Positions 54,025 through 62,522 of a stretch of DNA of 64,000 nucleotides are shown here, one piece after another (position 1 is the first letter of the stretch; each line of letters starts with the position of its first letter). A program made the position numbers and the translations under genes. The stretch comes from a candidate division WOR-3 bacterium (GTDB taxonomy: Bacteria; Hydrothermota; Tepidihabitantia; Tepidihabitantales; Tepidihabitantaceae). The notes beneath the pieces are model-generated. The model did not search any database. It saw only the letters and a list, made by a program, of their open reading frames with translations, and was not told where the DNA came from. Location: positions 186,001-250,000 of the forward strand of contig JABLXZ010000002.1 in assembly GCA_013177935.1 (NCBI GenBank), given 5' to 3'.

Positions 54025-55593
54025 TCACACCGCCGCAATTTTACCGTAGTATGCCTTTCGAATGAAGTGGGGTATATGGTAGTGCCGGAAGCCGATGAGC
54101 ATTTTTTTGTCTTTTTTATCCTGGTCGTTTATCGCCTTTTCAAGGTCCGCCATTGTTATCGGTCGGGATTGCCGGGCGCAGGCGGTTACCGCTTTCATTA
54201 CCGCATTTTTTATCTGGGCACCGGTCAGTTGATAGCGAGTTCCCAGTTGTTCAAAGTCCACATCGGGCGCCAGTTTCTTGCAGTCTTTGAGCAATAAGCG
54301 CCAGATTTTGGTCCGCTCTTCAGGACCGGGTAGGTCAAACTGCAAGTGCAGGAGGATGCGGCGCTCAAATGCCGGGTCCAGTGCGGGTGCGCGGTTGGTG
54401 GTGAGAATCAACAGTCCGGTAAACCGCTCCACTTCCTGCATCAGGACATTGGTTATGATGTTGTGAGTGCGGTCAACAGAGTGACTCTCGGTTTCAAATC
54501 GGGTGCCAAAGCAGGCATCCGCTTCGTCAAACAGGAGTACACAGCCGGCAGTTGTCGCATCTTCAAATACCTGGTGGATGAATTTTTCTGATTCGCCAAA
54601 CCATTTGCTGTAAATCTGGGGATAGGACACATAGCCAATCTTTTTGCCCAGTTTATGGGCGATGGCTTCGGCGGTGGCGGTTTTGCCGGTGCCGGGTGGT
54701 CCGGAGAGGAGCATTGCGACCGCTTTGCCATAGGGGATTTTATCCGCAATGCCGTACTCCTGATAGACGCGTTCGCCATTTAGAAACTGCCAGAGCGCCT
54801 GTTCTATCTGGCTGATGGTGTTTTCCGGCAAGACGAGCATATCAAATGTGACCGTTGGGTCACTTATCTGGAGAAGGCGACTTTCCTGCCGCTCCTTTTT
54901 ACTGGACTCTTTGTCAGATTTTGGCGGCGCTGATTCTATTTCTGGATTTTTGTCAGAAGTTTCGGGAGGGTCATCATCATCGGTGATTTCCGGTTGCCGG
55001 GGTTTTTCTTTATGTTTTTTGCGGGGAATGCCGGCGATTTCCCAGAAAAGTTCATCGGTGATTTTGTATTCGTCTGACAGTTTGTCCCACTCAGTAAAAA
55101 AGGACCAAATATAGTGCTTTGACCTAATTAATCCGGCGCTGCGCAGTTTTGACCCGCGTAGTATTATATGAAGTTTGGTTACCAGACGCTCTTCAATGTC
55201 GAGGGCGATAAGTTTTAAAATTGTGGAACCCGATAAAGCGACGGAGTTCAGTTCGGCAAAGAAGAGTAATAGGAGGATGTTTTTTTCGGCTTCGTTTAAG
55301 CGGTGGCGGGCGCAGATTTTTTCCAGCGGAATGGGGACTCTTTCTCTTTTTGCCTGAGCGAGGATTTCGGCAAGTTGCTCTTCATAAAACCGTACCGGGT
55401 CCTGGCTAATCAGGATAATTTCGTCGTCGGCGGGCTTAATGTCACGGGCAGTTTTGGGTAATGGTCTTATGGAACAGAGCTTCTTGAGGAGTTGTCTGGT
55501 CTCTTTATCAAGTTTTGCCGAACTCTCAAGCCGTGCCCGTAATAAAAGGCACTGGGTTTTCAGGTAGCGGGCGTTAAGACTGTTTTTCTTCAA
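54025..55593 (-). CDS. AAA+ ATPase, paralog 1
   Basis: A 522-residue protein. The N-terminal part (1-190) is helical, with ILAQAKRERVPIPLEKI and LNEAEKNILLLLFFAELNS segments that recur in the second paralog, and a charged, variable linker (about 190-240). The AAA+ domain (about 250-480) has Walker A GPPGTGKT (298-305), Walker B VLLFDEAD (about 352-359), sensor LTTNRAPALDPAFERR with the arginine finger, and helical lid. Related AAA+ proteins remodel or disassemble protein complexes, but the target is unknown. The start is TTG 55593, with a strong AAAAGGAGG upstream. No promoter of the usual type is clear in the AT-rich 400 bp ahead. Confidence 0.84.
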   Translation of the reverse strand: MKKNSLNARYLKTQCLLLRARLESSAKLDKETRQLLKKLCSIRPLPKTARDIKPADDEIILISQDPVRFYEEQLAEILAQAKRERVPIPLEKICARHRLNEAEKNILLLLFFAELNSVALSGSTILKLIALDIEERLVTKLHIILRGSKLRSAGLIRSKHYIWSFFTEWDKLSDEYKITDELFWEIAGIPRKKHKEKPRQPEITDDDDPPETSDKNPEIESAPPKSDKESSKKERQESRLLQISDPTVTFDMLVLPENTISQIEQALWQFLNGERVYQEYGIADKIPYGKAVAMLLSGPPGTGKTATAEAIAHKLGKKIGYVSYPQIYSKWFGESEKFIHQVFEDATTAGCVLLFDEADACFGTRFETESHSVDRTHNIITNVLMQEVERFTGLLILTTNRAPALDPAFERRILLHLQFDLPGPEERTKIWRLLLKDCKKLAPDVDFEQLGTRYQLTGAQIKNAVMKAVTACARQSRPITMADLEKAINDQDKKDKKMLIGFRHYHIPHFIRKAYYGKIAAV

Positions 55594-56002
55594 TTTACCT
55601 CCTTTTTAAAACTTCAGACCTCCCAAATAATAAAAAAAATATCTTTAATGTCCTGTTGATATAGACTTTCAGAGATTGTAAAAGGGTTCAGAATAATACC
55701 GAGTCAATTAATTTCTTTAACACATTGACAAATAGAATGTTATAAAATCAAAGACGGTTAAAAATCGGCGGTATATTTTTCTAATTTATTGACATTTAAT
55801 AATTTTTTCTAACGCAGCAGAGCCGGCAGGGGCAGGATGCGAATCTTTGAGCGGGCTCGATGGTTAATTTTTGGTGCGACAAGTAGAAGGATGCTAAAAA
55901 ACCGTGGTTTTGGTATCAAGAAGGTTGACATTGGGTAGGCGGTTTTTATAATGGGCAAGGTTTTTGGTTTCCGGTTAACAGTAAAACAGTTTTGAGAATG
56001 TT
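55594..56002. other. AT-rich region between the AAA+ and transporter genes
   Basis: About 410 bp between divergent genes, notably AT-rich. TTGACA-like boxes occur on both strands (plus strand near 55728 and 55789), without a convincing -10 at the usual distance. No gene seen. Confidence 0.4.
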
Positions 56003-57244
56003 ATGTGGCTACCGATTGTTGTCCTCGGCTTGGTTTTTCTGCTGATTGCGGTCCGGCAGGTTGGTAATGTCAGGCTGCCGATATGGCTGATAATGCTGGC
56101 CGGCGCCTTAATGGTGCTTTTGGCTGGCAGTATTACGCCTGGCGCAGCGTTGCGGTCGATAAATCTTGATGTGATGCTTTTCCTTGCCGGGATGTTTGTT
56201 TTAGGGGGTGCACTGGAAGAGAGCGGTTACCTTTCCTATCTATCTTATCGGCTGTTCCGCAGGGCGCGGACCACAAACGAACTTCTGCTGATGATTCTGT
56301 TCGGGATGGGGCTGGCATCGGCGCTGTTGATGAACGACACGGTGGCGATTATTGGCACGCCAATTGTATTGCTCCTTGCCCGCAAGCACAACATCAGTCC
56401 GAAGGCGCTACTCCTGGCACTGGCTTTTGCGATTACGATTGGCAGTGTGCCGAGCCCGATTGGCAATCCCCAGAATTTGTTGATTGCCACCGGTGCCGGT
56501 GTTAAAAATCCGTTTGTCGTTTTCTTTGTTTATCTGGCGGTGCCGTCGGCGATTAATATCCTGGTGGCGTTTGGGTTGCTGAAGTTGTTTTATCATGAGC
56601 ATTTTAACGACCAGCCCTTGAACAATGAGCCGGCGCTGATTGCGGACCGTTCTCTTGCCCGGCTTTGCCGGTGGTCTTTGCTGCTGTTGCTTTTGATGGT
56701 CGGGTTGAAGGTGATTTGTGCCTCGTTTCGGCTCGGGTTTGATTTTCGCCTGACCTACATTGCGCTGGGAGCGGCACTGCCGGTTTTGCTGTTCAGCCCG
56801 AAACGGTGGCGCATTATCCGGCTTGTTGACTGGCACACGCTGCTCTTCTTTGCCGCGATGTTTGTGCTGATGCAGGCGGTATGGGATACCGGTTGCTTTC
56901 ACTTTTTGCTGCGCCAGATGCGGGCGGATATCCTTTCGGTGCCAGTGGTTCTCGGGGTCAGTGTTCTGTTTAGCCAGTTAATCTCCAATGTGCCACTGGT
57001 TGCCTTGCTTCTGCCCCTGCTCAATGCCCACAGCCCTTCGGCACGGACGCTGATGGCGCTTGCCGCGGGTAGCACGGTGGCGGGAAATCTATTTATTCTC
57101 GGTGCGGCAAGTAATGTTATTATCATTCAGAATGCGGAGAAAAAGGCGGGTGAGAGTTTGACATTCTGGGAGTTTGCCCGCATCGGGGTGATTTTGACCA
57201 CGGTGAACTGCCTGATTTACTGGGGCTGGTTGCTGCTGTTTTAA
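56003..57244 (+). CDS. NhaD/ArsB-type transporter
   Basis: A 413-residue protein with about 11 predicted membrane helices of the ion transporter superfamily: MNDTVAIIGTPIVLLLA and IGSVPSPIGNPQNLLIATGAG are the paired conserved loops of NhaD, ArsB and SLC13-like carriers. Substrate (Na+/H+, arsenite or a carboxylate) cannot be told from the sequence. It lies on the opposite strand between the two AAA+ paralogs. It is followed by a strong bidirectional terminator. Confidence 0.8.
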   Translation: MWLPIVVLGLVFLLIAVRQVGNVRLPIWLIMLAGALMVLLAGSITPGAALRSINLDVMLFLAGMFVLGGALEESGYLSYLSYRLFRRARTTNELLLMILFGMGLASALLMNDTVAIIGTPIVLLLARKHNISPKALLLALAFAITIGSVPSPIGNPQNLLIATGAGVKNPFVVFFVYLAVPSAINILVAFGLLKLFYHEHFNDQPLNNEPALIADRSLARLCRWSLLLLLLMVGLKVICASFRLGFDFRLTYIALGAALPVLLFSPKRWRIIRLVDWHTLLFFAAMFVLMQAVWDTGCFHFLLRQMRADILSVPVVLGVSVLFSQLISNVPLVALLLPLLNAHSPSARTLMALAAGSTVAGNLFILGAASNVIIIQNAEKKAGESLTFWEFARIGVILTTVNCLIYWGWLLLF

Positions 57245-57295
57245 GGTTCAGGGTTTCGTAGTCCGCTAATTTCGCCCGTCAAACGGTTTCTAATA

Positions 57296-57337
57296 AAAAG
57301 GCGGGGCGAGCCGCGGTTTGGACTCGCCCCGCCTTAT
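57296..57337. terminator. Bidirectional intrinsic terminator
   Basis: A 13 bp stem AAGGCGGGGCGAG/CTCGCCCCGCCTT with a 12 nt loop. On the minus strand it is followed by TTTTTATTA, so it ends the second AAA+ gene; on the plus strand the transporter gene ends ahead of it, with a weaker T tract. Confidence 0.8.
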
Positions 57338-57354
57338 GGTTTCGGGCAACAACT

Positions 57355-58764
57355 TCAGAAGCCGATAGGTTGTCTGTTTTCGATTCCCGCCTCTTCTTCC
57401 GCGGCATTTTTTAGGTCCGCCATTGTAACCAGCCGGTTTTCCTGGGCACAGGTTGTTATCGCTTTGAGCACGGCATTTTTTATCTCAGCGCCCGACAGTT
57501 GATAGCGATTACCCAGTTGTTCAAAGTCAACATCGGGCGCCAGTTTCGGGCAGTCTTTCAGGAAGAAGCGCCAGATTTTAGTCCGCTCTTCCGCACCGGG
57601 CAGGTCGAACTTGAGGCTCAGGAGAATGCGGCGCTCAAATGCCGGGTCCAGTGCGGGTGCGCGGTTGGTGGTGAGAATCAACAGTCCGTTAAACCGCTCC
57701 ACTTCCTGCATCAGGATGTTGGTGATGGTGTTGTAACAGCGGTCGCCAGCGTAACTCTCGATTTCAAATCGGGTGCCAAAGCAGGCGTCCGCTTCGTCAA
57801 ACAACAGCACGCAGCCGGCAGTTGTCGCATCTTCAAACACTTGGTGGATGTTTTTCTCCGAATCGCCAAACCACCTGTTGTAAATCTGGGGATAGGACAC
57901 ATAGCCAACCTTTTTGCCCAGTTTATGGGCGATGGCTTCGGCGGTGGCGGTTTTGCCGGTGCCGGGTGGTCCGTAAAAGAGCATTGTGACCGCTTTGCCA
58001 TAGGGGATTTTGTCCGCAATGCCGTACTCCTGATAGGCACGCTCACCTTCCTTTACCTGCCAGAGCGCTCGGTTGATGCGGGCGATTGTTTGCTCCGGCA
58101 ACACGAGCATATCAAATGAGACCGAAGGCTCTCGAACATATAACAACCGTATTTGTTCCTCCTCATTTTCCGCAGGGCACGGTTCGGCATCGGCCGACTT
58201 TTCGCCGGGTACACCGGCAATCGCCCAGAAGACCCGGTCCGGCAGTTTGAAGTGGGCTTCAAGCGGGCATTCGTCGCGCTCAAATTCTGAGGCGGGCACG
58301 ATAAGCCGGTGCGCGAGCAGTTTTCCGCCGGGATGGATTATCGGAATTTTCGCCAGTTGCTCTTCAATGTTCGTGGCGAGCAGTTTTACGATGGTGGCAC
58401 CAGGTACCCGGGTGCAGTTCAGGCGCGCAAAGAAAAGCACGATGAGCACGGTCTTTTCGTCTTCGTTCAGGTTGTGCTCGGCAACGAGTTTTTCCAGCGG
58501 GATGGCGACATTTCTCTCCTTTGCCTCGGCGAGAATCCGCTCCAGTTGCTCTCCGTACTGCTCTATCGGACTTTTCTCCGCAAAGAGCAGTTGATTCTCG
58601 CAACCGCGGCTCTTGCGCCGCCGGCTGGGTTTATTTTCCCTGCCCGCAGGGCAGATTTCGCGCAGTAGCCGTGCTACATCCCGGTCCTCACAGTCCCGGA
58701 GCCTTGCCTGCAGAATCAGGCTCTGGGTGTTGAGGTAACGGTTGTTCAGTTCATTTTTCTCCAT
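57355..58764 (-). CDS. AAA+ ATPase, paralog 2
   Basis: A 469-residue paralog of the gene at 54025-55593. The N-terminal part has the same pattern (ILAEAKERNVAIPLEKLVA and LNEDEKTVLIVLFFARLN) but is diverged, with a shorter linker. The AAA+ domain has Walker A GPPGTGKT (265-272) and is nearly identical in sequence, including at the DNA level for long tracts. ATG 58764 has AAAGGAGG upstream and replaces a more upstream start at 58803. The 5' leader contains an intrinsic terminator, see 58802-58830, so expression may depend on antitermination. Confidence 0.85.
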   Translation of the reverse strand: MEKNELNNRYLNTQSLILQARLRDCEDRDVARLLREICPAGRENKPSRRRKSRGCENQLLFAEKSPIEQYGEQLERILAEAKERNVAIPLEKLVAEHNLNEDEKTVLIVLFFARLNCTRVPGATIVKLLATNIEEQLAKIPIIHPGGKLLAHRLIVPASEFERDECPLEAHFKLPDRVFWAIAGVPGEKSADAEPCPAENEEEQIRLLYVREPSVSFDMLVLPEQTIARINRALWQVKEGERAYQEYGIADKIPYGKAVTMLFYGPPGTGKTATAEAIAHKLGKKVGYVSYPQIYNRWFGDSEKNIHQVFEDATTAGCVLLFDEADACFGTRFEIESYAGDRCYNTITNILMQEVERFNGLLILTTNRAPALDPAFERRILLSLKFDLPGAEERTKIWRFFLKDCPKLAPDVDFEQLGNRYQLSGAEIKNAVLKAITTCAQENRLVTMADLKNAAEEEAGIENRQPIGF

Positions 58765-58791
58765 TGGTGCCTCCTTTCTTTTTGTTTTTCT

Positions 58792-58830
58792 GCCTAAAAA
58801 CAAAAACGGCCCGGAAATCCGGGCCGTTTT
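58792..58830 (-). terminator. Intrinsic terminator inside the 5' leader of AAA+ paralog 2
   Basis: Minus strand: 12 bp perfect stem AAAACGGCCCGG/CCGGGCCGTTTT, loop ATTT, followed by TTTTTGTTTTT. It begins about 25 nt after the predicted transcription start and ends about 30 nt before ATG 58764. It lies in the transcript of the downstream gene, not after the upstream gene, so it looks like an attenuator. Confidence 0.8.
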
Positions 58831-58859
58831 CGCCTACTCTACTACTACACTACGGCTTT

Positions 58860-58887
58860 ATTATACAAAAAATCGGCTGCTTGTCAA
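58860..58887 (-). promoter_or_regulatory. Promoter of AAA+ paralog 2
   Basis: Minus strand TTGACA (58887-58882), a 16 bp spacer and TATAAT (58865-58860). A perfect consensus at both boxes. Confidence 0.85.
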
Positions 58888-58936
58888 GTTTTGCGATTAG
58901 CCAATTAATCGCCTTCTTTTTCATCGCCGCCCTTCT

Positions 58937-60004
58937 TTATTTCTTCTCCTTAGCCTCCGCCTGCGCCTTAAGTCGCTTCAAGCCGTTGATGAACCTATCA
59001 ACCTCACTTTTGGTTTTGAAATAGCAGTACCACTGGTTCTGTTCATTATAAGGAGGTTCATACCCTTTTTCTGTAGGGAGAAGGTTTAAAATATTTGTGG
59101 TCGAGGTTTTAAAGTATTTTGCCATATCGTTCGCCTGTAGCCAGCAATACAATCCTTTCTTTTTGTCACTATATTTAGTATAAACGATAAATGGCCAAGC
59201 ATCTTCCCTTTGCAATCGGCACACAAAGAGAAGTCGTCGCTTTTCTTCCTCTTCTTGTGCCCGCGAAGGAGTCATTCGCAAGAAAAGCGGCCTTATTCCC
59301 TGCACGAGTTGTTCATACAACTCCCCAACGCCTTTATTGATTGCCTCTTCCTTAATCTGGTTTTGTGTTTCTTTTGTACTGATTAATCTATCTTCCGCCT
59401 TGTAAAGTTTTGAGTTAAAGATTTCTTCGATGTTGTGCTTGTACAACTCCAGTTCCACAGCATAGATGGTAAAGTTGCTGTTTTTATTGATGAAATCAAT
59501 CAGGCTGTTCAAATTCTCATCCAGTTTATCCACAGGGACAACGAATTTGAACTTTCCTCCGTCAAAGTTGCGATATAGATTTTGTAAGATTTTCTTTACT
59601 GCACGCCCATCTAACTTATAAAAATCCGCCAGCCTTTTTTCCACGTTTTGCTTTATGACATTTTTACAGTTTTTATCCAACTCAGCTATAAATTCATTGA
59701 ATTCAGAATTGTACAATGAGGCCCCACACTCAAGTAAATTGGCTACAACTTCCTTTCCCCGTTTTTTGTATGACCTCGTATCGATGATGTAAATTTCGCC
59801 GTCTCTATCAATACCAATTAAACCGATGCCCCAGAACTCCTCTGCTACTATACAAAGTTTCACGCCCTTTTTTATATCGCAGAGAGACAGAATTTCGGGG
59901 TATTTCATAATCACCTCCCTCAATTTTTCCTCTGGTTCTATCTCGGACTTTATGATCGGTTCCGATGCGGTATCTTTTTTTGTGTTTATGATTATGATTG
60001 CCAT
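58937..60004 (-). CDS. Uncharacterised protein with degenerate PD-(D/E)xK-like N-terminal domain
   Basis: A 355-residue protein (from ATG 60004). The N-terminal half has the layout of the DUF91/NucS-type restriction-endonuclease fold: PEEKLREVIMKYPEIL, EFWGIGLIGIDRDGEIYIIDTRSYKKRGKEVV then NLLECGASLY. In active enzymes the pattern would be Asp then Glu-x-Lys; here the segment reads Asp-Thr-Arg, so catalysis is doubtful. The C-terminal half (about 215-345) is unrecognised, with an RRLLFVCRLQREDAWPFI segment and a repetitive Lys/Glu tail. AGGAGGTGCTGTT precedes ATG 60004. A leader hairpin and promoter lie upstream. Confidence 0.68.
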   Translation of the reverse strand: MAIIIINTKKDTASEPIIKSEIEPEEKLREVIMKYPEILSLCDIKKGVKLCIVAEEFWGIGLIGIDRDGEIYIIDTRSYKKRGKEVVANLLECGASLYNSEFNEFIAELDKNCKNVIKQNVEKRLADFYKLDGRAVKKILQNLYRNFDGGKFKFVVPVDKLDENLNSLIDFINKNSNFTIYAVELELYKHNIEEIFNSKLYKAEDRLISTKETQNQIKEEAINKGVGELYEQLVQGIRPLFLRMTPSRAQEEEEKRRLLFVCRLQREDAWPFIVYTKYSDKKKGLYCWLQANDMAKYFKTSTTNILNLLPTEKGYEPPYNEQNQWYCYFKTKSEVDRFINGLKRLKAQAEAKEKK

Positions 60005-60036
60005 AACAGCACCTCCTTTGTTTAGCCTTTTAGCCT

Positions 60037-60066
60037 TAAAAAATAAGGGCGTCCAGATGGACGCCC
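60037..60066 (-). terminator. Intrinsic terminator inside the 5' leader of the 58937-60004 gene
   Basis: Minus strand: 8 bp stem GGGCGTCC/GGACGCCC with loop ATCT, followed by TTATTTTTTAAGG. It starts about 5 nt after the predicted transcription start and ends about 33 nt before ATG 60004. The stem-loop is almost the same as the hairpin at 5621-5642. Confidence 0.75.
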
Positions 60067-60076
60067 CTCTATCAAA

Positions 60077-60105
60077 AATATAGCAAATAAAATGTCCTTT
60101 GTCAA
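60077..60105 (-). promoter_or_regulatory. Promoter of the 58937-60004 gene
   Basis: Minus strand TTGACA (60105-60100), a 17 bp spacer and TATATT (60082-60077). Confidence 0.82.
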
Positions 60106-60199
60106 GCAAAAAATTAAATTGAGAAAAAGGGGCGATATAGAGTAAGTACCGGCTTAAATTACCTCTGCTTTTTATGGTGGTCGTATTTATATATTGGAC

Positions 60200-60228
60200 T
60201 TGACAGGTGGCAAATCGGGTTTTACAAT
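60200..60228 (+). promoter_or_regulatory. Promoter of the symporter gene
   Basis: TTGACA at 60200-60205, a 17 bp spacer and TACAAT at 60223-60228. Confidence 0.8.
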
Positions 60229-60251
60229 TGTCTTGCTGGTTATGTCAGGCG

Positions 60252-60286
60252 CAAGCCATCCCAACCAGGGATGGCTTGTTTTGTTT
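60252..60286 (+). terminator. Intrinsic terminator inside the 5' leader of the symporter gene
   Basis: An 11 bp perfect stem CAAGCCATCCC/GGGATGGCTTG with loop AACCA, followed by TTTTGTTT. It starts about 17 nt after the predicted transcription start and ends about 25 nt before ATG 60312, whose AGGAG is beyond the hairpin. Confidence 0.78.
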
Positions 60287-60311
60287 ATAGGCACTTCAAA
60301 AGGAGTTTAAG

Positions 60312-61928
60312 ATGACGGTTGCTTTGTTTGCGGGCTATTTTGTGCTGCTTTTAATTCTCGGGATTTTTGCCCGGTTGCGGTCAAGACCAGGGCACGAGGA
60401 CTTTTTTCTTGCCCGGCGCCGGTTTGGTCCGCTGGTTTTGCTCGTGACGCTGGCAGCAACAAACTTTTCGTCGTTTACGGTGTTCGGGTTTGCCGGTGCC
60501 GGTTATCGTTTTGGCTATTCGTATTATCCGATAATGGCGTTTGGCACCGGGTTTATGGCTTTGACCTTTATTCTGCTCGGAATTCCGGCTTATCAGGCGG
60601 CAAAGGCGCAGGGTGCGATTACGCCTCCGGAGTTGATTCGGTTCCGTTTTAAAAATCGGGCGCTTCATCTTGCCTATCTGCTGGTGATGGTAGTTTTCAC
60701 TCTGCCCTATCTGGCGCTGCAGCCGATGGGTGCCGGTTATATGCTGAATGCGCTTTTTGGTCTCCCCTATGCGATGGGTGCCGGTCTGGTGGTTTTTGTT
60801 GGTTTAGGTTATGTACTGCTTGCCGGGGTGCGTGGTGATGCCTGGACCGATTTGTTGCAAGGAGTGGTGATGCTTTGCGGTTTGGCGCTGATTTTTGGGG
60901 CGGTGGTGAAGCAACTGGGTGGTTTTGTCGAGGTCAGTAACGATTTGATGGCACGGCAGGGTGAACTTTTTTCCAGGCCCGGAGGAGGTGGGTTTTTTAC
61001 GCTTGCGGTCTGGTTTTCTTATCTTTTTCTCTGGTTTGTTTGCGACCCGATGTTTCCCCAGTTGTTTCAACGATTTCTTACCGCGAAGGATGAGGGTTCA
61101 CTGAAAAAGGCGGCGCTTTTTTATCCGGTTGTGACCGGGGTTCTGTTTTTCTTTCCGGTGGCGCTGGGTGTGATGGCGCATAAGGTTTTGCCCGGAATTG
61201 AGGGCGCAAAGTCCGACCAGATTTTGCCCTTGCTGGTGAATAAGAGCCTGCCCCAGTTCTTCAGCGGGGTTCTGACCGTGTGTGGTCTTGCCGCTTTGAT
61301 GTCCACGATGGATTCGCAACTTCTGACCCTGTCTTCGATGCTTGTCCGGGACATCAGGATTTTACTCGGGAAACCGGCAGAAGGGGCAAAGCCGCTGCAC
61401 TTTCCGGTGATGGTTGTTCTTGCCCTTGTGGGGCTTTTTCTGGCATTAAAGCCGTGGGGCACAATTTTACAGATTGCGACCGAGACTTTTACCGGACTGG
61501 CGGTGCTTTTTCCGGTGACCCTTGCCGCGGCTTACTGGAAAAAGACAAACCCCTGGGCGGGTTTTGCCTCAATTGTTGTTGGTGAGGCGCTGGTGGTTCT
61601 TTACCACTTCAAACTTTTGCCGGACTTTGGTTTTCTGCCAGTAATCCCGGTGGTAATTGTTGTCAGTTTGATTGTGATTTTGGGGACGATTCTGTTTCCG
61701 GCGCACGGGCTTGACTCCTGGGTGACACTGAAACGGATAAACTGGTGGCGGGTGGTGCCATTTTTCTTAATCTTTGTTTTGAGCCTTGACTTTTACAACT
61801 GGCACCGGCAAAGACCGGTTGTTCTTGGACTGCCGTTGTGGCTCTGGTTTCACTTTCTGCTTATCGGGTTGCTCTTTTTTGCCCTGTTTTTTGTTTTGCG
61901 GTCAGAGAAGCGGGAAAACAGGATTTAG
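60312..61928 (+). CDS. Sodium:solute symporter (SSS family)
   Basis: A 538-residue transporter with about 13 predicted membrane helices, and the SSS hallmarks: ARRRFGPLVLLVTLAATNFSSFTVFGFAGAGYRFG, an AGVRGDAWTDLLQGVVML segment and the middle motif LAALMSTMDSQLLTLSSMLVRD. It couples Na+ to the uptake of an organic solute, which cannot be specified from sequence. ATG 60312 has AGGAG 6 nt upstream. A leader terminator suggests regulated expression. Ends 5 bp before the convergent MarC gene. Confidence 0.88.
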   Translation: MTVALFAGYFVLLLILGIFARLRSRPGHEDFFLARRRFGPLVLLVTLAATNFSSFTVFGFAGAGYRFGYSYYPIMAFGTGFMALTFILLGIPAYQAAKAQGAITPPELIRFRFKNRALHLAYLLVMVVFTLPYLALQPMGAGYMLNALFGLPYAMGAGLVVFVGLGYVLLAGVRGDAWTDLLQGVVMLCGLALIFGAVVKQLGGFVEVSNDLMARQGELFSRPGGGGFFTLAVWFSYLFLWFVCDPMFPQLFQRFLTAKDEGSLKKAALFYPVVTGVLFFFPVALGVMAHKVLPGIEGAKSDQILPLLVNKSLPQFFSGVLTVCGLAALMSTMDSQLLTLSSMLVRDIRILLGKPAEGAKPLHFPVMVVLALVGLFLALKPWGTILQIATETFTGLAVLFPVTLAAAYWKKTNPWAGFASIVVGEALVVLYHFKLLPDFGFLPVIPVVIVVSLIVILGTILFPAHGLDSWVTLKRINWWRVVPFFLIFVLSLDFYNWHRQRPVVLGLPLWLWFHFLLIGLLFFALFFVLRSEKRENRI

Positions 61929-61933
61929 ATGGT

Positions 61934-62515
61934 TCAGATGCCCAAGCCCTGTTTGATGAACATTATGCCCCAGGATAGGGTGATTAAGCCCATCAGGGTT
62001 GAGACAACCTGCATTGCGGTTTCGCCGGTGAAGCGGGTGATGCGCGGCGCCTGGAGGAATAGAATCAGGGTGATAAGGAGGACAAGGAGAACGGCAATGG
62101 CGGTCAGGAGTCTGCCATAGTCGTGGACGCTGATGATGATGGCGGTGATTGATGCCGGACCGGTCAAGAGCGGGGTGGCGATGATGGAGGCGATTGCCTT
62201 TGCCGAGCGTTTGGTGCCCATCACCTTTTCTGAGTCGGACTGACCAAGCGACATCTTGATGCCGAGGATGCCGAGGATAACACCACCGGCGATTTTGAAG
62301 TCCTGGATGTTGGTGTTGAAGAGGCGCAGGAGGCTGGCTCCGAAGATGAGGCAGAGAATGGAGATGGAAAGGGCAACGGTGACAGCAAGAAAGGCGGTCT
62401 TCTTTTTCTCCTCTGGGCTCATATCCGCGGTGGCACCGAAGAAGACAACAAAACTCAAGAGCGGGTCAAAGATGACAAAGAAGAGGATGACGAGCTGAAG
62501 GAGTGAGTAGAACAT
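61934..62515 (-). CDS. MarC family membrane protein
   Basis: A 193-residue multi-pass protein with the MarC features FVIFDPLLSFVVFFGATADMSPEEKKK, GVILGILGIKMSLGQ, and IIATPLLTGPASITAII. About six helices. The family function is unresolved. The start is ATG 62515, set by the promoter at a leaderless distance; an upstream extension to 62815 is not membrane-like. Confidence 0.85.
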   Translation of the reverse strand: MFYSLLQLVILFFVIFDPLLSFVVFFGATADMSPEEKKKTAFLAVTVALSISILCLIFGASLLRLFNTNIQDFKIAGGVILGILGIKMSLGQSDSEKVMGTKRSAKAIASIIATPLLTGPASITAIIISVHDYGRLLTAIAVLLVLLITLILFLQAPRITRFTGETAMQVVSTLMGLITLSWGIMFIKQGLGI

Positions 62516-62522
62516 CAACGAT

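Noticed and set aside
54025-58764. AAA+ genes as contractile injection system ATPases
   Set aside because: The N-terminal helical plus AAA+ layout is reminiscent, but no sheath, tube, baseplate or spike genes occur in the window
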